Source of the DNA: DATFYP01 sp035626235
GTDB lineage: Archaea > Thermoproteota > Nitrososphaeria > Nitrososphaerales > Gagatemarchaeaceae
DNA: 64,000 nt
Direction: 5' to 3'
Assembly (NCBI GenBank): GCA_035626235.1
Contig: DASPOB010000075.1
Span: forward strand, 1-64,000
In this document: positions 9,378 through 19,627 of the stretch, in pieces
How the letters are laid out: the number at the start of each line of letters is the position of its first letter
How positions within the stretch are numbered: the stretch's first letter is position 1
Notes under the pieces: model-generated
Seen by the model: only the letters and a program-made list of their open reading frames with translations
Told to the model about the DNA's origin: nothing
Databases searched by the model: none
Program-made: the position numbers and the translations under genes

Positions 9378-10283
9378 ATGAAACTCGCCAATTTTGTGAC
9401 GGACGGCCAGACGCGGGTGGGGATCGTCCGGGGAGGATCAATCTTCGACCTGGCCGAGTCCGCCGGGGATATCGGCATCCCCTCTCTTGCGGAGGTGTCC
9501 ACCGTCGACCGGCTTCTCGAGAAGGGGCTCCTGAACTCCGTCAGGGAGCGGGAGGGGAGGTTGGGAGGCGCGACGGGCCTTCCGCTGGAGTCTGTCAAGC
9601 TTCGAAGCCCAATCCTCTCTCCTGAGAAGATATTCTGCCTCGCCGAGAACTACCGCGCTCACAAAAAGGAGGCCGGCGGCAGGCCGACGGAGAAACCCTA
9701 CCTGTTCACAAAGTTCAGAAACACGATAATCGGGCCGGGCGACCCAATTCTGGTTCCGAGGGTATCAGAGAAGGTCGACTGGGAAGCCGAACTTGCTGTG
9801 ATCATCGGAAGAGATGGTAAGTACATTCCGAGGGAGCGCGCCATGGACTACGTAGCCGGCTATACGGTCTCCAACGACGTCAGCTACAGAGACCTTCAGT
9901 TCCCCGAGGGATGGCCAGAAAGACTGAGCAGGCTGGGTCAGAACTGGGTGGAGGGGAAGGGACTGGACAACGCCTTCCCGATGGGCCCCTGGCTGGCGAC
10001 AACCGACGAGGTTCCAGACCCCTACAGCCTGAGGCTTTCGCTAACTGTGAATGGGGAAAGGAAGCAGGATTCAAGCACGGGAGACATGATATTCAAGATT
10101 GATTCGGTGATAGAGCACATCTCAGCCGGAATAACGCTAAGAGCGGGAGACGTAATCTCTACGGGGACAGGCCCTGGAGTGGCGGTCTTCACGGATCAGA
10201 GGTTCCTGAAGCAAGGCGACCTTGTGGAAGCCGCGATTGACAAGATTGGTGTACTGAGAAACCCCGTGCAAGCGGAAGGCTGA
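9378..10283 (+). CDS. Fumarylacetoacetate hydrolase family protein
   Basis: 301 aa. A short N-terminal domain (about 1-75) is followed by the FAH catalytic fold (about 80-295). Metal-ligand motifs are visible: WEAELAVIIGR (acidic ligands), SNDVSYRDLQ, KGLDNAFPMGPW and the C-terminal GDVISTGTGPGV. Family members hydrolyse or decarboxylate acylpyruvates, 2-hydroxyhepta-dienedioate or fumarylpyruvate in aromatic or sugar degradation. No pathway partner lies nearby, so the substrate is open. It stands between the ABC pair (118 bp upstream) and the convergent katG. Confidence 0.88.
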   Translation: MKLANFVTDGQTRVGIVRGGSIFDLAESAGDIGIPSLAEVSTVDRLLEKGLLNSVREREGRLGGATGLPLESVKLRSPILSPEKIFCLAENYRAHKKEAGGRPTEKPYLFTKFRNTIIGPGDPILVPRVSEKVDWEAELAVIIGRDGKYIPRERAMDYVAGYTVSNDVSYRDLQFPEGWPERLSRLGQNWVEGKGLDNAFPMGPWLATTDEVPDPYSLRLSLTVNGERKQDSSTGDMIFKIDSVIEHISAGITLRAGDVISTGTGPGVAVFTDQRFLKQGDLVEAAIDKIGVLRNPVQAEG

Positions 10284-10404
10284 TTCCGTCGTCAGATCAT
10301 GGGTGGGATTGAAGCGTTAGCATCCGAAGGTCTCCCGGAGTGATGGGGCCAATTCTGGGCGCGGTTTCATCTCGTTAGATGCCGGCCCTGCCGATTGAAC
10401 TCCT

Positions 10405-12567
<2,163 letters not shown>

Positions 12568-12609
12568 AATAGCATGCCCACCTGGTCAACCGGGACAACG
12601 CCCGCCGAC

Positions 12610-12619
12610 GATATTAGCC
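12610..12619 (-). promoter_or_regulatory. Probable katG TATA box
   Basis: The complementary strand reads GGCTAATATCG about 47 bp before the TTG start, leaving a leader of about 20 nt. The 285-bp gap to the VOC gene shows no other clear feature. Confidence 0.4.
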
Positions 12620-12852
12620 TTCCGCAATTGAGACTGAACACACCGTCAATGCGCCGTGTTACGCGAGCGTTTCGCGCCGTTGACCTGGGACTCGCTCCAG
12701 GCTTCCGAAGCGTGGATGTGCTGTCCCTCTTTGATTCTTGGAACTCATAAACGTGGCGTGACTCGTAGCATGCAGTCGGTCGAGGTCTCGGGCACAACAG
12801 GCGTGAACAGAACCCGAGCGTTTGACACGTTGAAGCCGTAGGAAGACTGCGA

Positions 12853-13302
12853 CTATTCCATCGGGAGTTCGTGCGGGGAGGCGCTCCGCCCCTGCGGCGG
12901 CTCCCACAGCTCTATCTTGTTTCCCTCAGGATCGTACGCCCAACCGAACTTGCCATACTCCGAGACATCTGTCTTGTCGTCGACCCTGACTCCCTCCTTT
13001 CTGAGCTGGGCGAGCACTGATTCCAGGTTGCGAACCCTGTAGTTCAGCATGACTTGTCTGTCAGCCGGGAAATAATCGCTGTCCTTGGTGAATAGGGCCC
13101 ATACTGTATGTCCACGCCTGCCTCTATGGTTGGGGCTGTTCCACGAGAATGTGGCCATGTTGTCTTTCGTTCTTATTCCGAGGTGCGTAGCGTACCACTC
13201 TGAAAGTGAGTGAGGGTCAGAAGCGCGGAGGAAGACTCCGCCTAACCCTACAGCGCGTCTTCTCCCAGAAGTTCGGGACCGTGGAGGTAGTCTTCGACCC
13301 AC
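12853..13302 (-). CDS. VOC (glyoxalase/dioxygenase) superfamily protein
   Basis: Up to 149 aa, one vicinal-oxygen-chelate domain. Recognisable elements are GLGGVFLRASDPHSLSEWYATHLGI (first beta-alpha unit), a central MLNYRVRNLESVLAQL unit, and the C-terminal GWAYDPEGNKIELWEP metal-ligand Glu motif. The domain proper begins about residue 18; the first 17 residues are Arg-rich and possibly not translated, but I see no better standard start. Could be a glyoxalase, fosfomycin-type or bleomycin-type binding protein. Confidence 0.75.
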   Translation of the reverse strand: MGRRLPPRSRTSGRRRAVGLGGVFLRASDPHSLSEWYATHLGIRTKDNMATFSWNSPNHRGRRGHTVWALFTKDSDYFPADRQVMLNYRVRNLESVLAQLRKEGVRVDDKTDVSEYGKFGWAYDPEGNKIELWEPPQGRSASPHELPME

Positions 13303-13691
13303 GGGCCTGTCGCAAGTTCGATTGGGCTTTAGATTTTGTGGCCGTCCATTGAAATTCTGTACTCTCGCGAGTCGACAGTGTGCCCTATCACTGGAGTGCA
13401 GCGTCTCAATGGCGCAAAGGGATCTAGCCTTCTTCTGTTGGGCAAACAGAACCCATTTTGAGCTTAGATGGGCCGGAAGGGTTCCGCATCATTTTTGATG
13501 CTAGAAGTGGGCTCGAAATTCAAGGGTTTGAGCCTGTGTGGATTCGATCTTCAAGATAAAGGGCTTACCTAACGTGCGGCCCTGCCGGTTTTCCTTGCCC
13601 AAACCTCTGACATGAGGGCAGGTTCGAATCGGCTAGCACTCGATACTAGGTTGGAGCGAAAACCAGTTCGCACGATGCGAGGACAGACGAG
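13303..13691. other. Intergenic region with a tRNA 3'-end remnant
   Basis: About 390 bp without a gene. It contains a copy of the tRNA-Ile 3' end and downstream flank (13452-13486, listed separately) and a T-loop-like GGTTCGAATC near 13621 that has no matching stem. No reading frame of note. Confidence 0.5.
13452..13486 (-). repeat. tRNA-Ile 3'-end remnant, presumed att site
   Basis: GATGGGCCGGAAGGG here is identical to the 3' end of the tRNA-Ile gene, and the preceding CATTTTGAGCT matches that gene's flank (CATTCTGAGCT) at 10 of 11 bases. Both lie in the same orientation, 2.0 kb apart, so they form a direct repeat around the SDR/HTH_10 pair. Such repeats are left when an element integrates into a tRNA 3' end. 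Confidence 0.7.
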
Positions 13692-14591
13692 CTAAGAGAG
13701 GCCGACCATTATAGCGCTCTCACGCCATAGCTGATCCCTAGCGTTGTCGTTCCGTGCCAATGGGGACGGATCGGGGAATGTGAGTTTGCCTTTGACCAAC
13801 GAAGCGTAAACGCGCCCTGGAGGCAGGTTGACTTCCCCTAGAGCCAACTGGGCGAGTGCCTCACCTGCCCGTTCTGGAGATCCGGGGCGGAACTGAGGCT
13901 TGAAGACGCCAATCAACGGAATCAACCCTCTCATCAAAAGGCGCAACAGGCGGGGCGCATCTCGACTCAAACCCGTGCCCAAGGTCAACCCTGGATTGTA
14001 GGCAATCGCCGTTATGTGAGGCGGCTGGACTTCAGAGAGTGCGGCAAAAGATCGTGCCATCAGAAGGTCACAAAGCTTGGACGCTGGGTATGCACTGAAC
14101 TTCACTCCTGTCTTGTTCCTATCCGGATGTGCAAGAGCCTCCGGGTCCAACGTCTTCGGGGCGCCAGAGAAGATAGCAGGGTCATGCGTGTCGCTGGTTG
14201 TGACGACGAGCCTCCCGCTGTCTGACATGAGTGGAACCAGCATCCGGGCCAGCAGGTAGTGGGCCAGGTGATTGACTGCGAATGTCACTTCGAATCCGTC
14301 GATCGTCCGCTTTGTCGCATTGGTAGTTTGAACTCCAGCGTTCAGAACCAACATGTCGATTTGTGCTCCACCTAGGCTTCTCTTGACTTCACTCGCGAAT
14401 GTGCGGACGCTTGCCAGCGATGCGAGGTCAAGTGGGACGACCTCGGCTCCTTGAGGTCCAGTATGGCCTCCGCGAGCCCCGATGATTAGACGGATGCTGG
14501 GCTCCGTAGCGATTCGCATGGCAGCGTTGGCGCCAATCCCCGAAGTGGCACCGGTCATTACAACGACTCTCTTGTCATGGGCTTGACTCAT
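13692..14591 (-). CDS. Short-chain dehydrogenase/reductase
   Basis: 299 aa from ATG 14591 (an upstream in-frame ATG at 14645 would overlap the palindrome). Classical or extended Rossmann enzyme: TGATSGIG cofactor loop (residues 13-20), VLNAG (NNAG equivalent) and the active-site YPASK. The retinol dehydrogenase/protochlorophyllide reductase-like subgroup is the nearest by motif spacing. It is divergent from an HTH_10 regulator with a perfect palindrome between, suggesting control by that regulator or one binding the palindrome. The pair sits between tRNA-Ile and its remnant. Substrate unknown. Confidence 0.87.
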   Translation of the reverse strand: MSQAHDKRVVVMTGATSGIGANAAMRIATEPSIRLIIGARGGHTGPQGAEVVPLDLASLASVRTFASEVKRSLGGAQIDMLVLNAGVQTTNATKRTIDGFEVTFAVNHLAHYLLARMLVPLMSDSGRLVVTTSDTHDPAIFSGAPKTLDPEALAHPDRNKTGVKFSAYPASKLCDLLMARSFAALSEVQPPHITAIAYNPGLTLGTGLSRDAPRLLRLLMRGLIPLIGVFKPQFRPGSPERAGEALAQLALGEVNLPPGRVYASLVKGKLTFPDPSPLARNDNARDQLWRESAIMVGLS

Positions 14592-14643
14592 ACTTGCTCT
14601 ACCAGTTGGAAGCATAGCCGGCCTGTATCTTGATATCAATTCC

Positions 14644-14659
14644 ACCGAACATGTTCGGT
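14644..14659. promoter_or_regulatory. Perfect 16-bp palindrome, candidate operator
   Basis: ACCGAACATGTTCGGT reads the same on both strands. It lies between the divergent SDR gene (start 14591) and the HTH_10 regulator (start 14698), directly upstream of the regulator's TATA box, so a bound dimer could block or recruit TBP/TFB on either side. Confidence 0.65.
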
Positions 14660-14662
14660 AAT

Positions 14663-14671
14663 GCTAATATC
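14663..14671 (+). promoter_or_regulatory. TATA box for the HTH_10 regulator gene
   Basis: GCTAATATC centred about 31 bp before the TTG at 14698, consistent with a leaderless message. Only three bases separate it from the 16-bp palindrome. Confidence 0.6.
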
Positions 14672-14697
14672 AGAGCCCCGGAAGGAAACTAAGGGGT

Positions 14698-15354
14698 TTG
14701 TGGGACGCAATGGGAACAACACTTCGCAAGGTCATAGTCGAGATACCAAGGAGCAAGCTCGCCTCTGGCTTCCCAGGACATGAGATTCTCGATTCGTGGA
14801 GAGTCGTCCAAGTCTTTAGGTCCGACAAAAGTGGATTCGCTGGGATATGCCAAATCAGGCTGCGCCCGCCTACCCGGGACCCCTCAGATCTGCTGACGCA
14901 CCTAAACATCGACAGATTTCAAGTACTCACGAAGCTCGAGGACGGCTCCATCATGGCATACGTTTCGGGTGAACCTGACTCGAGATGGATTGAAATCGAC
15001 TCGAGCAAGTACGGATACATGCTCGCCCCCGAGCTGACTCAAACCTCATTGAGAAAGACTATTGTCGGGACCAAAACGCAAGTGGAGAAGATGCTATTGA
15101 GCCTTGAAAGAAGTGGTATGCCATTCGGGATTGTCTCGGCAAGTGAGGCGAGATTCACCCCTGATTCTCTGTTCATGTCCTTGACAGCCAGTCAGAGGAC
15201 GACTATGGCCGCGGCGTTCAGTAGCGGCTACTTTGATGTTCCGAGGAGGACTGACTCGAAGGCGCTTGCCAAGACGCTTGGAATCTCGAAGTCCACTCTT
15301 TCAGAACACATACGCAAAGCAGAGAAGCATTTGCTCGCCCAAATCCTCGCATAA
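14698..15354 (+). CDS. HTH_10 (bacterio-opsin activator-like) transcription regulator
   Basis: 218 aa from TTG 14698 (or ATG 14710). The N-terminal ~150 residues are the alpha/beta sensor-like part typical of archaeal HTH_10 proteins. The C-terminus (about 160-215) has LTASQRTTMAAAFSSGYFDVPR followed by ALAKTLGISKSTLSEHIRKAEK, the characteristic HTH_10 recognition region. Such proteins act as dimeric activators or repressors in archaea. Divergent from the SDR gene with the palindrome between, so autoregulation plus control of the SDR is likely. The ligand is unknown. Confidence 0.88.
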   Translation: MWDAMGTTLRKVIVEIPRSKLASGFPGHEILDSWRVVQVFRSDKSGFAGICQIRLRPPTRDPSDLLTHLNIDRFQVLTKLEDGSIMAYVSGEPDSRWIEIDSSKYGYMLAPELTQTSLRKTIVGTKTQVEKMLLSLERSGMPFGIVSASEARFTPDSLFMSLTASQRTTMAAAFSSGYFDVPRRTDSKALAKTLGISKSTLSEHIRKAEKHLLAQILA

Positions 15355-15444
15355 GGAAAACCAGAAGGGCCAAGGGTTCAGGTCGGATGGCTTTATCGCG
15401 GCCCCTGAACTAGCCCAATTCGATGCTCAGATGAGCAATCGGAG

Positions 15445-15465
15445 TTCATTCTGAGCTATTAATGA
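15445..15465 (-). repeat. Conserved flank downstream of tRNA-Ile
   Basis: Downstream of the tRNA on its own strand the sequence reads AATAGCTCAGAATGAACTC. The same block with one difference follows the tRNA at 58235-58338, and related versions follow the remnants at 13452, 60323 and 62549. It is shared by tRNAs whose bodies differ, so it is not simply gene duplication. Confidence 0.65.
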
Positions 15466-15562
15466 TGGGCCGGAAGGGATTCGAACCCTTGGCCTCCCGA
15501 TTATCAGTCGGGTGCTCTAGCCAAGCTGCTCCTCGGGTTGCCCGAGGCTGAGCTACCAGCCC
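15466..15562 (-). tRNA. tRNA-Ile(GAT) with an intron in the D-loop
   Basis: Acceptor GGGCTGG pairs with CCGGCCC (one G-U), discriminator A; anticodon arm CCCGA-CTGATAA-TCGGG gives anticodon GAT; T-arm AAGGG-TTCGAAT-CCCTT. About 22 nt (15526-15547) interrupt the D-loop; without them the gene is a normal 75-nt tRNA. The insert folds as CCTCGGG-CAA-CCCGAGG, with 3-nt bulges (CAG and AGC) and an outer AGCT/AGCT pairing, close to the bulge-helix-bulge cut by archaeal splicing endonuclease. The exact splice points are ambiguous by up to 3 nt because CAG is repeated at both ends. TATA-like TATAATT lies 29 bp upstream (about 15591). Confidence 0.92.
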
Positions 15563-15644
15563 TCATTCCCGAACGGCCTGATTCAGGCTATAATTCCTTT
15601 TCAGATGCGAGAAGATAAGAAGCTTCGACCCGACGCCCCATCGT

Positions 15645-15734
15645 GGGCCGGTAGTTCAGCGGTACGAACGCCCGCCTTGCACGCGGGAGAACCTGAAGGT
15701 CCCAAGGTCGGGGGTTCAATTCCCCCCCGGTCCA
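15645..15734 (+). tRNA. tRNA-Ala(TGC) with an insertion in the variable region
   Basis: Acceptor GGGCCGG pairs with CCGGTCC including the G3-U70 alanine identity pair; anticodon arm CCCGC-CTTGCAC-GCGGG gives TGC; T-arm GGGGG-TTCAATT-CCCCC; discriminator A. The variable region is 22 nt (15688-15709) instead of about 5, so roughly 17 nt (about 15690-15706, containing ACC-TGAA-GGT) are probably an intron at a non-canonical site. Removing it gives a 73-nt tRNA. Confidence 0.9.
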
Positions 15735-15886
15735 CTTCCATTATGGGGCTTCCCTCCCCTGATGTCAAGGCGAAACTGGAGCCCTGGCGAGCGAACCAGA
15801 GCGGGAGGGGTTCGACCTCGAAGGAAGCTTGCATTCGGGAATCCTCGCTCACTCGCGCAGGTCTTGTTCCAGTGACGAATCGGTTT

Positions 15887-16564
15887 TCAGGCAGCCGATT
15901 GAGCCGAAGCAGGCTTCTGCGTCCCTTTTTCCCTTGACGTCCTGATGCCCCTGCGAAGCCAGACTATGAAGAGGGGAGCAATCCAGACGTAGAATCGAAT
16001 GGGGCCGAGGGGTCCGAAGCCTGTCGTGTAGAAGAAAGGCAGAATAGAGACGAGGAACGCGCCGGAGGCTGCAAACAGGCCCTTGGCTTCTTGATTGAAC
16101 TGCTTAGCAAACTCTTTGCTGACAAGGCCCTTCTCTTCGCTGGCGAGAGTGATCGAGAAGAAGCCCAGGATAGCCATCATGCCGCCCAAGTCCAGCGCGT
16201 AGAGGGCCGACGCGCTCCCCTCAAATAGGAAGAGGGACGAGGAGGTTATGTTGGGCGGCCTCGTGAGGAGGCCGAAGAGAAACGGCTCAACTGAAACCGA
16301 GAAGAGGAGCGCAGCATTGAGACGCGTAGTCCGGCCGGTCTCGACGGGCATCACCGACATGATCCGCGTATAACGTAGCCAAATGGAAATCAGGATTATG
16401 AAGCTGAACCCGAAGGTGCCAAGGTCACTGTAAATTCCCGCGGTGCTGGTCGGTGGCTGGCTCACTAGGGTAATGGCGCCCACGGACAGAGCTAGACCGA
16501 AGATGAGGTCAGCGAGCGTTTCGATTCTGGGGTGTGGCCTGTTGAGAGGCGCCTCGTCGGTCAG
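15887..16564 (-). CDS. TMEM175-like (DUF1211) integral membrane protein
   Basis: About 225 aa with six hydrophobic segments. The first, RIETLADLIFGLALSV, is the TMEM175 signature helix (usually R-x-FSD-x-F-A-I), here with LAD for FSD. Family members form potassium-selective channels as dimers or tetramers. The family helix lies upstream of the first standard start codon (GTG 16483), and the frame is open only back to a TGA near 16575. The only start-like codon that keeps the helix is CTG 16564, 35 bp after a TATA element, so a CTG start is proposed. The C-terminus is basic and polar. Confidence 0.65.
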   Translation of the reverse strand: MTDEAPLNRPHPRIETLADLIFGLALSVGAITLVSQPPTSTAGIYSDLGTFGFSFIILISIWLRYTRIMSVMPVETGRTTRLNAALLFSVSVEPFLFGLLTRPPNITSSSLFLFEGSASALYALDLGGMMAILGFFSITLASEEKGLVSKEFAKQFNQEAKGLFAASGAFLVSILPFFYTTGFGPLGPIRFYVWIAPLFIVWLRRGIRTSREKGTQKPASAQSAA

Positions 16565-16594
16565 GTTACGTCAAACGAGGCTCCAACTTCTGGT

Positions 16595-16604
16595 CTCTTT
16601 AACC
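16595..16604 (-). promoter_or_regulatory. TATA-like element between TMEM175-like and folC genes
   Basis: The complementary strand reads GGTTAAAGAG, 35 bp before the proposed CTG start of the membrane protein. A second element, AGCTTATCAC near 16677-16686 on the plus strand, could serve folC but would then lie inside the longer folC frame. Confidence 0.4.
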
Positions 16605-16661
16605 GTTAGACTGAAACGCGCGGACCAACCTTCCAGGGCGTTAGTCTCAAGTCTTCCTTCC

Positions 16662-18137
16662 TTGGACTTCGGAAAAGCTTATCACAATTCGGGGCTGCTC
16701 GGGAGACAGAGCTGGACGAAGATTACCCCGCGATCCCGACGCTTAGCCCGAGAGAGCAAGAAGTATTCAGAGTGGTCCTACTACGCGGGGCTCGACGAGA
16801 TATACCACGCAAGGTGGGCGGCGGCAGCATCTGCAAGGCTACGGGTGTTCAGAGAGGCGTTGGACCACCTTTGGCCCAAGCCTGCAGGGTACCCCGTCAG
16901 GCTGATCCAAGTCGCCGGCACGAGCGGCAAGGGCTCAACATGCAAATTCCTCCAAGCCGGGTTGTCCGCTTACGGGAGGGCAGGGTGCTACGTCAAGCCC
17001 CACGTGTTCGACTACTCCGAGAGATTCACCGCGGAAGCCGGGCAGGTAAGCCACGGCGAAATCGTAGAAGCGTGGAACGGTTTCGTCAAGCCGTATTGCG
17101 TGGAAAGCGCGCTGAGGGGGGAGGCCTGGCAGCTTAACCACCAGGAGGCCAGCATCCTAATAGCGCTACGGATCTTCGAGAGGCACAGGCTAGACTGGGC
17201 GGCCGTCGAGACGGGGGTCGGCGGGAGGTATGACCCTGCTTCTGCCCTCGAGGTGGTGGCGACCGTGCTGACAAACGTGGGGGAGGACCACGAAGCTGTG
17301 CTTGGGAGCGAACATTGGCAGCGCGCGCTCGAGAAAGCAGGGATATGCAGGCCCGGCATCCCCCTAGTCTTGGGCGACAGCGACGAGAGGACCATCGAAG
17401 TCGTCACATCAGCATGCAGGGACGCCGGCACGCCCCTGATCAAGGTAACAGGAAAGGAAGTAGGAGAACTCGAGGGACTCCTGAAGTCCCCGCAGCAAGG
17501 GGCCAGTCACGACCTCACTGAAGGGTCTCGGCATCAGCTTCAGAACGCGGCAGTCGCAGTGAAGGTGATTACGACCCTTGTAGGTCAGGCAAACGTCAGG
17601 ACAATCGCTTCGAGGATTCTGAGGACGAGCTACGTGGGAAGATTCTGGAAGCTCGAAGAGGGGGTCTACGCCGACGTTGCGCACAACCCCAGCAAGACTG
17701 AGGCTTTGGCCAGTGAGCTGGAGAGTCGCTTTCCGCGGAGAAAGAAGGTCTTCGTGATCGGGGTTTCGGGGGAAAGGGATCCGGTGAAGGTAATCGGGCC
17801 GCTTGTCCCGCAGGCCAAGGCGATCATAGTGACATCGGCAGGATTCAAGGGGCAGAACGCCGGGAAGGTGTACTCCTCTCTCAGGAAGAAGTACCCTGCC
17901 CTCCCGATCCACCTCGAGGCCAATCCCCGAGCGACTCTCAAGGTCGCCAGGAACCTGAAGGGACCCGGCGAGATCCTCGTCTTCACGGGGTCCACCTACA
18001 TGATAGACCAGGCCCTCAACCCCGATGAGAGGCTGCGACACCTGAACCTGATGCAGGGGTGGCGCGAAGTCATCGGCCTGCCGGCGGCCGCGTCGCTCGG
18101 GGGCGGCCCTCTCGAAACAGCCAAAAGGCGATTCTAG
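16662..18137 (+). CDS. folC: Folylpolyglutamate synthase/dihydrofolate synthase-like Mur ligase
   Basis: ATP-dependent ligase that adds glutamate to (dihydro)folate or a related pterin. P-loop AGTSGKGSTCKFL, then GVGGRYDPA and VLTNVGEDHEAVLG (Mur/FolC central domain) and a C-terminal glutamate-ligase domain (DVAHNPSKTEA). About 491 aa from TTG 16662; the family core starts near SEWSYYAGLDEIYHARW, and no ATG, GTG or TTG lies closer, so the true start may be a rarer codon (CTG 16695). It is followed 21 bp later by purB and lies beside the purine operon with folD and formyl-THF cyclo-ligase, which fits a role in the folate pool. Confidence 0.85.
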   Translation: MDFGKAYHNSGLLGRQSWTKITPRSRRLARESKKYSEWSYYAGLDEIYHARWAAAASARLRVFREALDHLWPKPAGYPVRLIQVAGTSGKGSTCKFLQAGLSAYGRAGCYVKPHVFDYSERFTAEAGQVSHGEIVEAWNGFVKPYCVESALRGEAWQLNHQEASILIALRIFERHRLDWAAVETGVGGRYDPASALEVVATVLTNVGEDHEAVLGSEHWQRALEKAGICRPGIPLVLGDSDERTIEVVTSACRDAGTPLIKVTGKEVGELEGLLKSPQQGASHDLTEGSRHQLQNAAVAVKVITTLVGQANVRTIASRILRTSYVGRFWKLEEGVYADVAHNPSKTEALASELESRFPRRKKVFVIGVSGERDPVKVIGPLVPQAKAIIVTSAGFKGQNAGKVYSSLRKKYPALPIHLEANPRATLKVARNLKGPGEILVFTGSTYMIDQALNPDERLRHLNLMQGWREVIGLPAAASLGGGPLETAKRRF

Positions 18138-18158
18138 GCGGCATGGCGTGATTCTCGA

Positions 18159-19613
18159 ATGAAAGAGGACGCGTTCGGGTACGGGGACTTCCTGTCGCCG
18201 TTCACTTGGCGCTACGGGAGCAAGGAGATGCGGGAGCTCTTCTCTGAAAGGAGAAGGAGGGCCACCTGGCGGCAGGTCTGGCTGGCGCTGGCCAGCGCAG
18301 AAATGGAACGCGGGATTCTTTCGAAGGAGGAGTTGGCAGACATCAGGGCACACGCCGGGGGCGACCATGTTGACATCGGCAAGTCCCACGACCTCGAGCG
18401 GTCGATACGCCATGACCTGATGGCTGAGCTTAGGGTGTTCGCCGGTCAGGCGAAAAAGGGCGGAGGGAAGCTGCACCTCGGCGCGACTTCTATGGATATC
18501 GAGGACAACGCCGACGTGATACTGCACAGGCGGGCGGTGGACATGCTTCTCTCGAAGATGACGGGCTGCCTTGCGGCGCTGAAGGAGCGGATAGTCAAGC
18601 ACAGAAGGACGGTCTGCATGGCATGGACACACCTCCAGCCTGCCGAGCCTACCACACTGGGGTACAGGTTTGCGTCCTATGCCCAAGACCTAGTGCTGGA
18701 CGTGGAACTGCTGGAGTCGGTCAGGGCGACCTTCCTGAGGGGAAAAGGGGTGAAAGGAGCGGTGGGCACGTCAGCCAGCTTTCAGGAATTGCTCGGAAGG
18801 CGAGGAAGGCCCTCCGAGCTCGAGTCTGAAGTGATGAGGCACCTCGGTATCGAGTCCTTCGAAGTCACGACTCAAACATACCCGAGGAAATCCGACTTCG
18901 TGCTTCTTTCTGCGCTGGCCTCGGTCGCCCAGAGTTGTCACAAGTTCGGCCTCGACCTGAGGGTGATGCAGTCGCCTCCGTTCGGGGAGCTTTCGGAACC
19001 AATCGGGGAGAAGCAGGTGGGGTCGAGCGCCATGCCCTTCAAGCGAAACCCCGTCACGGCGGAGAGGATGTGTTCCCTGGCAAGGTTCGTCTCCGTGCTT
19101 CCGGGCGTGGCGTTCCTCAACGCGGCCAACAGCGTCCTGGAGCGCACCCTTGACGACTCGGCCGCACGAAGAATTGCGATTCCGGAGGCGTTCCTGGCGA
19201 CGGACGAGTGCCTCACAATCTACGAGAGACTGGTGACCGGCCTCCAAGTCTATCCGGCAATGATTAGGAGGAATTTGGAGAGGTACGGGCCCTTCGCGGG
19301 AACCGAGCCGATCATGATGAAACTTGCCGAGAGGGGAGCGGACAGGCAGAAGACGCACGAAAGAATCAGGAAGAAATCGTTCGCGGCGTGGAAGGAGGTC
19401 ATGGAGGGGCGTCCTAACCCCCTGGAGAAGTTGCTTTGGGCCGACCGCTCAGTCTCGGCAAGGATGACCAGGACCGAAATGCGCGAGCTTCTCGATGCGA
19501 CCCGCTACGTCGGCGACGCGCCCGAGAGGTGCGACTCGTTCATGAAGGGGAAGGTCGACCCCATCCTCTCGAGGCATCAAGTGCGAAGTGACAGCGGGGG
19601 GCCTGAGTACTAG
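18159..19613 (+). CDS. purB: Adenylosuccinate lyase
   Basis: 484 aa. Cleaves SAICAR to AICAR plus fumarate and adenylosuccinate to AMP plus fumarate. The fumarase/aspartase superfamily signature GSSAMPFKRNPVTAE is present (active-site Ser), as are TSMDIEDNAD and TWLQP-like MAWTHLQPAEPTT with the catalytic His. Slightly longer than the usual 430-460 aa. ATG 18159 starts 21 bp after folC, so the two are probably cotranscribed. It converges on purM with a 14-bp gap. Confidence 0.95.
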   Translation: MKEDAFGYGDFLSPFTWRYGSKEMRELFSERRRRATWRQVWLALASAEMERGILSKEELADIRAHAGGDHVDIGKSHDLERSIRHDLMAELRVFAGQAKKGGGKLHLGATSMDIEDNADVILHRRAVDMLLSKMTGCLAALKERIVKHRRTVCMAWTHLQPAEPTTLGYRFASYAQDLVLDVELLESVRATFLRGKGVKGAVGTSASFQELLGRRGRPSELESEVMRHLGIESFEVTTQTYPRKSDFVLLSALASVAQSCHKFGLDLRVMQSPPFGELSEPIGEKQVGSSAMPFKRNPVTAERMCSLARFVSVLPGVAFLNAANSVLERTLDDSAARRIAIPEAFLATDECLTIYERLVTGLQVYPAMIRRNLERYGPFAGTEPIMMKLAERGADRQKTHERIRKKSFAAWKEVMEGRPNPLEKLLWADRSVSARMTRTEMRELLDATRYVGDAPERCDSFMKGKVDPILSRHQVRSDSGGPEY

Positions 19614-19627
19614 ACCAAGCGGGTCGG

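Noticed and set aside
13616..13640. T-loop-like GGTTCGAATC as a further tRNA remnant
   Set aside because: No T-stem partner and no acceptor sequence follows; ten bases alone are too little.
17409..18686. Long minus-strand frame (425 codons) opposite folC and purB
   Set aside because: It mirrors two clear genes, is rich in Pro, Arg and His as expected for an antisense frame in GC-rich DNA, and shows no motif or promoter.
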